NCBI GenBank assembly: GCA_049840815.1
Contig: JASGJI010000011.1
Span: 425,234 to 489,233 of the forward strand
Reading direction: 5' to 3'
Origin: JASGDN01 sp049840815
GTDB taxonomy: Bacteria; Chloroflexota; Chloroflexia; Thermomicrobiales; UBA6265
Length of the DNA: 64,000 bases
Positions 1-9,197 of this stretch are shown piece by piece; the stretch's first letter is position 1; each line of letters starts with the position of its first letter. A program made the position numbers and the translations under genes. A model generated the notes under the pieces. It saw only the letters and a list, made by a program, of their open reading frames with translations, ran no database searches and had not been told where the DNA came from.

Positions 1-4
1 CACC

Positions 5-174
5 GGGGAAAATCCGTGGCTGGGCGGCAGAAAGGAGAACTCTTCTTTCTGAAGAAAAAGAAGCAAAAAGACTTCATTCGTTTGGAGCCGAGGCGCTGCA
101 ATCGCACAACTTTAAACGGATAGAAGTTTTTTGGTTCTTTTTTTCAAAAAAGAACATTCTTCCTTTTGCAACGT
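5..174 (+). repeat. Family A double-hairpin repeat, copy 1
   Basis: AT-rich block in GC-rich DNA. The left hairpin (41-63) pairs TCTTCTTTC with GAAAAAGAAG. The right hairpin (about 134-155) pairs GTTCTTTTTT with AAAAAAGAAC. Between them lie ATTCGTTTGGA and a matching inverted TAAACGGAT, so the whole element is an imperfect palindrome. It starts with GGGGAAAATCC, an end sequence shared with other copies. It lies 60 bp past the stop of the minus-strand glycosyltransferase. Confidence 0.85.
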
Positions 175-233
175 GTCATCCCGACACACGGAAGTACCGG
201 TCAGCGGCCCCTTCATCCCGCCCCATTTTATTC

Positions 234-1452
234 TTATATCAAAACGTCGCCATGGCCTCCAGGCGGTCGAGCAGATCGGTGAAGCCCCGTTCGTCGACCG
301 TCCGCCCCGTCCGGGGCGATCTCGGCGCCCACGTAGGAGATGCGGTGCCGCATCGCCTGGCAAAGCCCGAGGTGCCAGAGGTTGATCCGGTCCGGCACGG
401 AGATGACGCCAAGCGCGCAGCCGGGCTCCGAGAAGATGATGTTGTGCAGCCCGCTGCCGTCCTCGCCGAGCACGATCCGGGCGGCGCGGAACAGGCGGGC
501 CTGCGCCGGCAGGCTCAGCGTCTCCGGGCGTACCGCCGTGTAGCCACGGGCCACCGCGATGGCCTCCGACCCGCTCGCTGTTCGCGATCGGCCGCTGCGT
601 GCCCCAGCCGCGCCGGCTGACATCGAGACGGGGGGCATCGGGCAGCGCCGCGGCCTCGGCGGGGTCGATGGGAAGCGTCTCGAAGGGTCTGCTTGAGGGC
701 TTCCCAGGCCTCCCTGTGCACCGGCCGTCCCAGGCGAAATCCCGACTTGACGCCGGACGGCATGCCGAAGCGCTGGAACCGGTTGAACCGGCTTTCCGCC
801 AGCCGCCCCACCGACGCCCCGGCGACGCCCGCGGCGAGCAGGAACGGCGCCGCCCAGGGCGGCAGGCATCCGAAGCGGAGGCGGTTGGTCCAGGGCTCAT
901 CCATCAACCGGGCAAGGCGCAGCCGTGGAGCGTAGTCCAGGATCCAATGACCGAAAATGTCCTGGCCGGGACTGGCCATCAGCAGGATGGGGTCGGAATG
1001 TTCCTGGATCTCGGCCGGATCGAGATCGAACGCGAAGGATTTCTGGTCCGCCGACCAGGTGAGCCCCTCGCCGATGACCTGCCCGATATACCAGCGCGCG
1101 AACTCGGTACCCCAGTTCAGCGCGTCGCCAACCAGCGCCACGCCGTGCCGCGGGTCGAACGGCAGCCCGCAGGGGCCGAGCGTCGAGCATGTCGTTGAAC
1201 AGCATCTGCCCGTTGGCGATGAACACGTCGTCCGCATGCGCCCGCGCCCAGAATCCGGCGCATCTCCATGTTGAACGGATCGATGCCGACAAGCGAGGAA
1301 TCGTCGCCGCTCGCGCCCTGCTGCGCCAGCAGCTTCTGGTAGCGCAGCCTGCCCCCCAGGGCGGTGAAGCCGTTCCGGTCCCCCGAGAACCCCGGATAGA
1401 GCTTCCGGTCCAGGATGAAGTCGATCTCGACAAGATCAAGCTTTATGCGCAT
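234..1452 (-). pseudogene. Glycosyltransferase family 61 (DUF563) protein, multiply frameshifted
   Basis: Pieces in three frames line up as one GT61-type glycosyltransferase of about 400 residues. The N-terminal part begins MRIKLDLVEIDFILDRKLYP. The middle carries GDALNWGTEFARWYIGQV and GHWILDYAPRLRLARLM. The C-terminal part has the family hallmark ARIVLGEDGSGLHNIIF followed by EPG. These enzymes add sugars to surface or extracellular polysaccharide. I count at least three to four frame changes (near 1240, 1180, 685 and 560). No single frame is intact, so it is either a decayed gene or, more likely given the rest of the window, one with sequence errors. The start is the ATG at 1452, and an in-frame ATG lies slightly upstream. 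Confidence 0.6.
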
Positions 1453-1732
1453 GCCGGCTCCGGCGTTTCCCCACATGTCCCGCGGGAGGCACCCGGCGCT
1501 TCCGGGGTCGGACCCAGGTATTGAGTCACCGGGACTGTCCTTTGATCTTGTATCAGCGGGTGGCACCCGGGCAGTACGTCGCACCATTCCGTACAAGGTC
1601 TGACTTTGACCTGATATCAACCACCCTGTCCGCCGTAAACATCATTCTGGTGGCCTCGTTTCGCCGCCATCCGCGCCGGGCGCGGGCGGGCGGGCGGCGA
1701 AACCGAACGGCGCGCCACGGCGCGTGCCCTCC

Positions 1733-3668
1733 CTACCAGGTGGTCAGCGCGGCACGCTTCCATGTGTTCGTCGCGGTGCAGACATAGACGTAGCTGGCAT
1801 TCGCGGTGATCTGGCCCGCGACGCAGGCGGCCGTGCTGCTGGCCGGGGTCGTCAGCGTGACCTGGAGCTTGCCGGACAGGACGAGGTTGCCGGATTCATC
1901 CAGCCTCGCCACCGTGGTCGCGACATTGCCGGTCGTGACCTTGGCGAACTGCCACCCGCCGACGGTGCCGGTGCCGGGCTGGTTGAGGAACCACGTGCTG
2001 CCATCCGTGCTGGCGCAATTCCACTGCGCGTAGCCCCCCGAGGCCGCCACCGCCGGGGCGCCGCCGATGGCGAACCCGGGCGCCGATACCTGTCCCGCCA
2101 CCGCGAGCGTCCCCGCGAGGGTCGCGTTGCCCCAGACATCCAGATGGAGGTTGACGCGCACATCATCGGTCCCGGCGAGGGATTCGCCGAGCACGATGCC
2201 GCCGGTGTGGCCGAGGCCGCGCTGATTGACCAGATAGGTCACGCCGTCGCCGCCGTCGCGGTTCCATTGCAGGAACCCGCCCTCCGACGTGATCGGCGCG
2301 GTGGTATCCGCATGGATCGAGCCGCCGGTGGACGTGATCCGGCGCTGGTAGATGTCGCCATAGCCGGTGCCCCATCCGATCGTCGCGCCCGCCTCGACGC
2401 TCGGATCTCGGGTTGCCGTTGGCCTTGTCGATCTGCTCCACCACGTTGCCGAAGCTGGCCACCGGGACCGTCACCAGGAAAACGTCGCCGGCCTGGAACG
2501 GAACGGTGCCGGCGGTGATCGTGACGGTGAAGGGGCCGGCATAGGCCGACCCCACGGCGAGGGTGGCCGGCGTGGCCGCGACACTGGCGGGGGTGGTGAC
2601 GTTGAAGGCGGTGGCGGAGGTCGCGGTCAGCGTATAGGTGCCGGCCGTTGCCGTGGCGTTGATCGTCAGCGCCCCCGCGACGCCGTTGCCCTTGTTGCCT
2701 GACCCGGCCGTGATCGCGCTGCCGGTCTGGTAGCCGAGCGCGTAGATCGTGCCACCGCCGAACCAGTGAACCCGGTTGCCGTAGGAGGCCCCGCCTCCCG
2801 TCGTGCCGTTGCCGAACACGAGCGCCCGCCCGGTGCCGCCGGGCTGACGCGCGACCGCGACCCGGCCGACCTGGTTGTTGTCGGAACTGGCGAAGACCAC
2901 GGCGTCCCCGTTGTTGTGCCAGATGCGCAGCAGCGGCAGGGAGTTCAGGGAGAAATTACCCGGAGAGCCGATCTCGCCGTCGAACCGCACACCCGTCGCC
3001 GGATAGAGCACGGACCGCCCGATGACGCTGATCTCGTTGTCCTGCGGGTCCTGCGTGTCGGTGATGGTGGCGGTGGTGAACAAGGCGCCCAGCACCCGCG
3101 GCTCGGAGTAGCCGAAGCGGAAGGTGCTGTAGTTGATGGAGGCGGCGGAGAGGCAGGTGGCGGCCAGCCCGTTGCAGTCCAGCACCAGGTCGAGCACGTC
3201 GTTCTTGTAGAGGCGTTGATTGCCGGCGGGCCTGATGGTGAGCATCGTCGCCCCGGCGGCGCCTTTCCACACCAGCGAAGTGACCGCCAGGAAGGTGTCC
3301 GGATTGAGCGTGTCGCGCGAGATACCGTTGCCCACTCCCTGCAACCCGACGCCCGGGGCGCCGATCGTCAGGGGGGAGGCGATCGGCCAGCGCCCGGCGG
3401 GAAGGTGCACGATCGCGCCGCCGGCCGCCGACGCCGCGTCGATCGCCGCCTGAATGCAGGGCGCGACGTCGTGCGCGCCGTCCCACACGCAGGCGCCGAA
3501 ATTGCGGGCCTTGAACTCGTCCGCCAGATGTTCCGAGAGCGTGCGCGCCTGCGATGTGCCCTGGGCGATGATCGGGGCCGACTGGGGCGGGATCGCTCCG
3601 TATTGCGCCATGGCGGGACTGGCGAGGCTGGCGACGGCCGCCGCGAGGACGGCGAGGGGGACACGCAT
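1733..3668 (-). CDS. Secreted beta-helix (pectate-lyase/tail-spike-like) protein, one frameshift
   Basis: The protein starts MRVPLAVLAAAVASLASPAMAQ, a clear Sec signal peptide with an AMA-Q cleavage site. It is followed by a pectate-lyase-superfamily N-terminus: a DFKARNFGA-like entry (here DEFKARNFGACVWDG), then IQAAIDAASAAGGAIVHLPAGRW, typical of right-handed beta-helix proteins. The middle is rich in G, N, T and V, as expected for helix coils. The end, with VCTATNTWKRAALTTW, resembles the C-terminal ends of tail-fibre-like secreted proteins. One indel near 2409 (GGATCTCGGG) separates the first 420 codons from the last 210. About 640 residues in total. A role in polysaccharide binding or cleavage is inferred, and no catalytic residues were identified. 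The 3668 ATG is chosen because the signal peptide begins there. Confidence 0.6.
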
Positions 3669-4427
3669 GGGGCAATGACCTCTCATGGATGAAGGACCGC
3701 GGACGGACGCGCCGGGATGAGGAACCCCGGAGGCCTCGGAGCGGACATGTTGGCAAGGCGATGTGACAGGACGCGCACCGGCGCCCGGACGCCGGTCGGC
3801 GCGCGGGGCCGGACGGAACGGGCCACGCGGGGATGTCTCGGGAAGATGGATCGGGAAGCGGTATATCAGCCCGCTCCCGCGCGGGAGCATGGGCATAGGC
3901 GGAAGACGAGGCGACGGCTGCCGCGCGAACAGCCTCTCCCGCTTGGGAACGGGACATGGTACGGCCGTCGCTCCTTGAAATTTATCCTGACCACCCTGTC
4001 CTTGGAAGATATTTTTCCTATTTCCTGATGAAATCGGAGCCCCTGCCCCTGCATTTCCATCGGGGCGAACCGCGGACCGTTCCAAAGAGGGCCGGCAGCC
4101 CCCATCCGGACGCGTGGCCTCCCCTCCTCAAGGCGGTGATCCGGCAAGCCGTGACCGGGAACCGGGGCGCCGGGTTCTTCCGCGCCGCCGCGCGAAGGCA
4201 GGCGGAGGCATGATCCGGCCCGGATGGCACGCGCCGTCCCTGGACACCCTCCTGATCCAGCGGATGTGCGGACCCGTGGCGGCGGCTTGTGCGCGGCCGG
4301 GGGGTTTCGCAGTCGGTCCGTCATCCCCAACTGGCAAACTTCCGGATCGATCACGTGGTTGAGATGGATCCCCGCGATCCCGCGGGATCCCGCGAGCGTG
4401 CCGGCCATTCAGGGGGAGAAGAACAGG
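3669..4427. other. Intergenic region, no gene seen
   Basis: About 760 bp between the divergent beta-helix gene and crtY. Open frames here have no family-like features and Arg/Pro-rich composition typical of shadow frames. The region holds the 12-mer ACCACCCTGTCC at 3990-4001, which also occurs at 1620-1631 upstream of the GT61 gene. Promoters for both flanking genes should be here, but none could be assigned with confidence. Confidence 0.5.
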
Positions 4428-5741
4428 ATGCATCGATCCGGTCAGGAGAACACGCCGCCCGGCGCCACGGCGAGACCGGGCACGCCTTTCCCCAGCCATG
4501 ATGTCGTGCTGGCCGGCATGGGCCTTGCCAACGCCCTCGCGGCCCATCGCATCGCCACGGAGAGCCCCGGCGCGCGGATCGCCGGCTTCGACACCCGCCC
4601 CGGGATCGGCGAGGGACGCACCTGGTCGTTCTTCGGCAGTGACGTCACTCCGGCGCAGATGACCTGGCTACGGCCCTTGCTGCGCCACGAATGGCCGGCC
4701 TACGAGGTCCGCTTCCCCGGCCTGCACCGTCTGGTCCGCACGCCGATCTGCACGCTCTCCGGCCCGGCACTGGACACCGCGCTGACGGGCATGTGCCACA
4801 AGGCCGACCTGCTGGAGGTCGCGCCCTCCCATGTCCGCCTCGGCGACGGCACCCATGTCGATGCCCGCATCGTGCTCGACGGACGCGGGGCGCGGCCGAG
4901 CGACGCCCTGCAGTGCGGCTGGCAGAAATTCGTCGGCCAGGAGGTGCGGCTCACGGCCCCGCACGGCCTTCGGCATCCGATCCTGATGGATGCGTGCGTC
5001 GAGCAGAAGGAAGGCTTCCGCTTCATCTACGTGCTGCCCTTCGGCCCCGATCACCTGCTGATCGAGGACACCCGCTACAGCGACTCCCCGTCGCTCTCCC
5101 CCGCCACCGCGCGCCTGGAGATCGCCGCCTATGCCGCCTCCCATGGCTGGCGCATCGCCGAGCTGCTGAGCGAGGAGAAGGGCGTGCTGCCGGTGGTGCT
5201 GGACGGCGACATCGACCATTTCTGGTCGGAGCTGGGGCCGCCGCCCCCCCTGGGGGTGCGGGCCGGCCTGTTCCATCCGGTCACCGGCTATTCGCTGCCC
5301 TCGGCGGTCGCCCTCGCCGACGCGGTCGCGCTGGCGTGGCCGCATGGCCCGGCGGCGGTCCGCCAGATGATCGAGGCGCGGGCGCGCGCCACCTGGCAGA
5401 CCCACGGCTTCTACCGGATGCTGAACCGCATGCTGTTCCTCGCCGGCGCGCCGGAGGAACGGTGGCGGGTGTTCCGTCGCTTCTTCACCCTCCAGCGGCC
5501 GCTGATCGAGCGATTCTTCGCCGGCAACAGCTCCGCGCTCGACCGCATGCGGCTGGTGACGGGACGGCCGCCCGTGCCCCTGCTGTCGGCGCTGCGCTGC
5601 ATCCCCTCCACCGGCACGCGGCGGGCTTCAGTGGTCGCCAGCCGGGGCCGAAGCGCCCACCATCGCCCCGGCCTTGCGGGGGTCCGCCCCCTGCCGGCGG
5701 CGGGCGTGCTGCTCAGTCGTGAGTCTCCGGGCGACGATTGA
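4428..5741 (+). CDS. crtY: Lycopene beta-cyclase
   Basis: CrtY closes both ends of lycopene to make beta-carotene. A dinucleotide-binding segment lies near the N-terminus (DVVLAGMGLANALAAHRI). FRFIYVLPFGPDHLLIEDTRY and GYSLPSAVALADAVAL are characteristic of bacterial CrtY, as is the C-terminal RMLNRMLFLAGAPEERWRVF stretch. The ATG at 4428 is preceded by AGGGGGAGA and starts ahead of the nucleotide-binding motif. The frame is 437 codons, longer than the usual roughly 390. The last 40 codons after PPVPLLSALRCIP are Arg/Ala-rich and overlap the 3' end of convergent crtZ by 29 bp. A late frameshift removing the natural stop is therefore likely. It acts with crtZ and crtX next door. Confidence 0.88.
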   Translation: MHRSGQENTPPGATARPGTPFPSHDVVLAGMGLANALAAHRIATESPGARIAGFDTRPGIGEGRTWSFFGSDVTPAQMTWLRPLLRHEWPAYEVRFPGLHRLVRTPICTLSGPALDTALTGMCHKADLLEVAPSHVRLGDGTHVDARIVLDGRGARPSDALQCGWQKFVGQEVRLTAPHGLRHPILMDACVEQKEGFRFIYVLPFGPDHLLIEDTRYSDSPSLSPATARLEIAAYAASHGWRIAELLSEEKGVLPVVLDGDIDHFWSELGPPPPLGVRAGLFHPVTGYSLPSAVALADAVALAWPHGPAAVRQMIEARARATWQTHGFYRMLNRMLFLAGAPEERWRVFRRFFTLQRPLIERFFAGNSSALDRMRLVTGRPPVPLLSALRCIPSTGTRRASVVASRGRSAHHRPGLAGVRPLPAAGVLLSRESPGDD

Positions 5742-6198
5742 CCCCCTGGCGCAACTGGGCGCGCAGCGTCTCCAGGGGCGGCGCGTAGAGGAAGCCGAAG
5801 GACACCGCGCCCTCCTTGGTGTGCACCGCGTGGTGCAGGTGGTGCGCGGCGACCAGCCGGGCCAGGTATCCGGATTTCGGCTTGAAGGGAAACGGCAGGC
5901 GCCGGTGCACCAGCACCTCGTGCATGGTGAAGTAGGCCACGCCGTAGGCGGTGATGCCCAGGGCGATCGCGGTGACATAAGGCACCTGGGTGCCCACCGC
6001 GAACAGCAGGATGGCGATCAGCGAGAACACCACGACGAAACGATCGTTGCGTTCAAAAACGCCGGTGCGCGGCCGGTGGTGGGATTCGTGCCACGTCCAT
6101 AACCTTCCATGCATGATCCAGCGATGGGTGGCCCAGGCGACCACTTCCATGGCAACGAAGGCGAGCGCGGCGAGCGCGAGGGCAATGAGCGTGTTCAT
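5713..6198 (-). CDS. crtZ: Beta-carotene hydroxylase
   Basis: CrtZ is a membrane di-iron hydroxylase that converts beta-carotene to zeaxanthin. The histidine clusters that bind iron are visible: HRWIMH, HESHHRP, HEVLVHRR and HHLHHAVH. The C-terminus has the family signature EGAVSFGFLYAPPLETLRAQLR. About 161 residues with several hydrophobic segments, the normal length. I start at the ATG at 6198 (MNTLIALALAALAF), because homologues begin with this hydrophobic helix. In-frame ATGs at 6243 and 6267 would add an atypical polar leader. It is convergent with crtY, and their 3' ends overlap slightly. Family A repeat copy 2 lies upstream, between it and crtX. Confidence 0.92.
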   Translation of the reverse strand: MNTLIALALAALAFVAMEVVAWATHRWIMHGRLWTWHESHHRPRTGVFERNDRFVVVFSLIAILLFAVGTQVPYVTAIALGITAYGVAYFTMHEVLVHRRLPFPFKPKSGYLARLVAAHHLHHAVHTKEGAVSFGFLYAPPLETLRAQLRQGVNRRPETHD

Positions 6199-6260
6199 GG
6201 CTGATGAGATATCGCGTCCTGTCCGATCGCCAAACCCGCTCATGGCAAACCCCCGTGCCA

Positions 6261-6429
6261 GGGACAATCCGTGGTGGACAGGCAGGAAGAAAGAGTCTTC
6301 TTTTTCTGAAGAAAAAGAAGCAAAAAGACTTCATTCTTTTTGAGTCGAGGTGGCGCAACCGATGAATCTAAATGGATAAAAGTTTTTTGGTTCTTTTTTT
6401 CAAAAAAGAACACTCTTTCTTTATTCCTT
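6261..6429 (+). repeat. Family A double-hairpin repeat, copy 2
   Basis: Left hairpin CTTCTTTTTC-TGAA-GAAAAAGAAG at about 6297-6320, right hairpin GTTCTTTTTT-TC-AAAAAAGAAC at about 6389-6410, GGGACAATCC at the left end. It overlaps the crtX stop codon region (6421), so the repeat begins directly at the end of that gene. Confidence 0.85.
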
Positions 6430-7690
6430 TGGCCCGATAAACGGCATTACCAAGGGACCCCGGATTTTTCGCGGCGAAGGGCAGGCGGCGACGGCGCGTC
6501 CGCCCGTGGCCACGCGCGCGATGATGTCGGCCGCGCGCCCCGCCCCGCCGGCGGTCGCGGCCTCCTCGCGCAGCGACCGGGCCGCCGCCCCGCAGGCGGG
6601 GTCCTCCAGCACGCGCCGCAGCGCCGCGCCGATCCGCCGGGCGCGGAACAGGCGGCCGCCCACCACCCGTCCCGCGCCGGTCCGCGCCAGCCCGCGCCGC
6701 GATGGCCGCCTGCTCGAAGGCGAGCGGCACCAGCACGGCCGGCACGCCGGCGGCGATCGCGTCCATGACCGTGTTCATCCCGCCATGGCCGACCAGCGCC
6801 GCCGCCCGGGCAAGCACCTCGCGCTGTGGCACGAAGTCATGCACCTCCGGCACGCCCGGCAGCGTGGCCACCGCCTCGGGAGGCAGGCGCCCGCCATGGG
6901 CGATCAGCAGATCGACGCCGCACGCGTCGGCGGCGGCGGCGATGGCGCCGAACAGATCGGCCCGATGCCCCTGCAACGTGCCAAGGGAGGCGAACACCAG
7001 CGGCCGCGCCGCCAGCGCGGGTGGAACCGTCCCCGTCCCGGCGGGAGCGCGGATCGGCCCCACGTAGTGGAAGGTCGCCGGCAGCGCCCGGCGCGGAAAG
7101 TCGAGCCCGCGCACCATCTGGCTGATCTGCGCCCAGGGGGAGAACGTGTCGTCGAGCGCGCGCGGTGTCAGACCGTGGGCCGCCGCCCAGGTGGCGATGA
7201 CGCGCGACAGCGGGCGCATGAACAGGTCGTGCACCTGCCATCCGACACGGTTCCGCCACCGCGCCAGAAGGTCGGGACGGTGGCGCCAGGGGGTGAAGGG
7301 GGGCGGAACGCCCGGCTCGCGATTGACCGGCAGGGCGCAGGCGACCGACACCCAGGGCAGGCCGAGGCGGGCGGCGGCGAGCGCGCCGGCCGGTTCAAGC
7401 TGATCGGCCGCCACCAGATCGGCGCCGAGGGCGCGCAGCGTGTCGGGCAGCACCTCCAGCAGGGAGGCGGTGCGCCGCGCCGTCAGCCGGACCGGCTCGA
7501 GCGGAGAGAACGGCACCGGGCGGGGCGGCAACTCCAGCCGCAGGGTGGCGACGCCGGCGGGCGGGCAAGGGGACGGACCCGTGTGCAGGAAGGTCGCCTG
7601 GTGGCCGCGCGCCACCAGGGCGCCGGCAATCGCCAGCATCGGGGTGGTGTGGCCGACATAGGGCGGCGCGATGAGGGCGATGTGCGCCAC
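6421..7690 (-). CDS. crtX: Zeaxanthin glucosyltransferase-like (GT1/MGT family), one frameshift
   Basis: A UDP-sugar glycosyltransferase of the CrtX type, which would add glucose to zeaxanthin. The N-terminal acceptor half has HIALIAPPYVGHTTPMLAIAGAL. The C-terminal donor half has PLVFASLGTLQGHRADLF and then the sugar-binding GHGGMNTVMDAIAAGVPAVL. A one-base surplus near 6691 breaks the frame after EQAAIAAR. Removing it gives LARTGAGRVVGGRLFRARR and a normal C-terminus to 6421. The start is GTG at 7690 (VAHIALIAPP) because GGAAAGGA lies just upstream, and the longer in-frame ATG at 7711 lacks this. About 420 residues. Proximity to crtY and crtZ supports the assignment, though substrate specificity is inferred. 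Confidence 0.82.
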
Positions 7691-7781
7691 GTCTGGTCCT
7701 TTCCGACCCAAAGGGGCCTGGGCGGCACGGAGGCGGCCGCGATTCGCGGGCGCGCGCCGGTCGTTATTTTTGTGAGGCCCT

Positions 7782-7959
7782 GGGGGATTTATAAAAAGGA
7801 AGAACGTTCTTTTTTGAAAAAAAGAACCAAAAAACTTTTATCCGTTTGGATTCATTCGGTTGCACCATCTCGACTCCAAACGAATGAAGTCTTTTTGCTT
7901 CTTTTTCTTCAGAAAAAAGAAGACTCTTCCTTTCTCCTATCCACCCATGGATTTCCCCC
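7782..7959 (-). repeat. Family A double-hairpin repeat, copy 3 (inverted)
   Basis: Opposite orientation to copies 1 and 2. The GTTC-type hairpin is near 7808-7830 and the CTTC-type hairpin near 7895-7925 (with one extra A). The ends read GGGGGATTTAT and ATGGATTTCCCCC, an inverted pair. It sits between the 3' end of tRNA-Leu and the start of crtX, both on the minus strand. Confidence 0.85.
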
Positions 7960-8028
7960 GGCGCCAGGGCCTGGAACGTATTCCCGTCGATGGCAACGGT
8001 CCCGGAAATATCGCGCCCTTCAATCGTA

Positions 8029-8110
8029 TGCCCGCCGGGGGACTTGAACCCCCACGCCCCAAGGGCTGCGGATTTTAAGTCCGCTGCGTCTACCATTCCG
8101 CCAGGCGGGC
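8029..8110 (-). tRNA. tRNA-Leu (anticodon UAA)
   Basis: On the minus strand an 82-nt cloverleaf can be drawn. The acceptor stem pairs GCCCGCC with GGCGGGC and is followed by A. The D-loop has GGCGGAATGGTAGACGC. The anticodon arm GCGGACTTAAAATCCGC carries TAA. The long variable arm (AGCCCTTGGGGCGT) marks a class II tRNA. The T-arm is GGGGGTTCAAGTCCCCC. CCA is not encoded. Confidence 0.97.
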
Positions 8111-8124
8111 CGCGTTTTTCCTTC

Positions 8125-9072
8125 CTACTCCGTCCCCAGCCGTCGCGCGATATCCAGCCCGCGCCGCAGCAGCGTTTCGCTCGCCTCGGGGGTGCGGAAC
8201 GCGCTATGCGCCGAGAGGGTGACATTTGGCAGCGTGGTCAGCACATGCCCCACCGGCAGGGGCTCCTCCAGGAACACGTCGAGCGCCGCGTGGCCGATCC
8301 GGCCCGCGCGCAGCGCCGCCACCATGGCCGCCTCATCGACCAGGGCGGCGCGCGCCGTGTTGACCAGGATCGCGCCCGGCCGCATCCGGGCGATCCGCGC
8401 CGCCGACAGCAGGCCGCGCGTCTCCTCCGTCAGCAGCAGGTGCAGGCTCAGCACGTCGCTCTCCGCCAGCACCGTGTCGAGGTCGGCGAAGCGCACGCCC
8501 GGGGTTTCGCGGGGGGTGCGGTTCCAGGCCAGCACGCGCATCCCCGATCCGCCGGCGATGCGCGCCACCTCCGCGCCGATGCCGCCGACTCCCAGCAGGC
8601 CGATGGTCCGCCCGGTGAGCTGGCGACCCTCGGTGCGTGGCCAGCCGCCGTCCCGCACGCCGCGGTCCATCACGGCGAGGTCGCGGGCCGCCGCCCACAT
8701 CAGGGCGATGGCGTGCTCGGCGACGGCGGTGTCGCCATAGCCCCGGATGACATGAACGGTGATGCCGAGCGCGGCCAGTTCCTCGGGATTCATGTAGCTG
8801 CGCGCGCCGGTGCCGAGGAACACCACGTGCCGCAGATCGGGGCAGCGCCGCATCGCCCCGGTCGGGAGCGCGGTGTGATCGATCATCACCAGCCCGTAAC
8901 CGGCGAGAAGACCGGGCAGGGCCTCGGGCGGGACATCCCCGTCCACGCGCAGGTCGATGGACGGCATCGGGCCGTCAGACGCCAGAGCGCCCGCGTCCGG
9001 GGGAGCCGACTGCGTCACCCGGCGGAACACCGCCGCCATGTCGTCCGTTGCGTCGAGGAAAATCCCGCGCAT
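8125..9072 (-). CDS. D-2-hydroxyacid dehydrogenase (NAD-dependent)
   Basis: An oxidoreductase of the D-isomer-specific 2-hydroxyacid dehydrogenase family, which reduces 2-oxoacids such as glyoxylate or hydroxypyruvate. The NAD-binding Rossmann motif is GLLGVGGIGAEVARIAGG. The catalytic triad is visible as Arg in LVNTARAALVDE, Glu in DVFLEEPLP and His in LSAHSAFRT. About 315 residues, normal for the family. The ATG at 9072 follows GGAGG and precedes MRGIFLDATD. The substrate cannot be told from sequence. It lies just downstream of the divergent protease gene and upstream of tRNA-Leu. Confidence 0.88.
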   Translation of the reverse strand: MRGIFLDATDDMAAVFRRVTQSAPPDAGALASDGPMPSIDLRVDGDVPPEALPGLLAGYGLVMIDHTALPTGAMRRCPDLRHVVFLGTGARSYMNPEELAALGITVHVIRGYGDTAVAEHAIALMWAAARDLAVMDRGVRDGGWPRTEGRQLTGRTIGLLGVGGIGAEVARIAGGSGMRVLAWNRTPRETPGVRFADLDTVLAESDVLSLHLLLTEETRGLLSAARIARMRPGAILVNTARAALVDEAAMVAALRAGRIGHAALDVFLEEPLPVGHVLTTLPNVTLSAHSAFRTPEASETLLRRGLDIARRLGTE

Positions 9073-9197
9073 GCCGCCTCCGCCCATCTGAAGGGCGATA
9101 GTGCGCGGACGGTCCCGCGCCCGGCAAGCGGAAGGCCGGCGCGGAAGGGGGCACGCCCGGTTGACGGGGCGGGGCGCGCCGGCCACATGCTGCGGCC

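Noticed and set aside
112..900. Open frames running into repeat A that end in SFLKKRTKKLLSV-like peptides, recurring at many copies
   Set aside because: The recurring peptide is only a translation of the repeat hairpin in one frame. It appears at the ends of unrelated shadow or frameshifted frames and has no independent support as a peptide gene.
3717..4028. 103-codon frame upstream of crtY
   Set aside because: Arg/Gly/Pro-rich composition, no ribosome site and no recognisable features. It is probably a shadow frame in GC-rich intergenic DNA.
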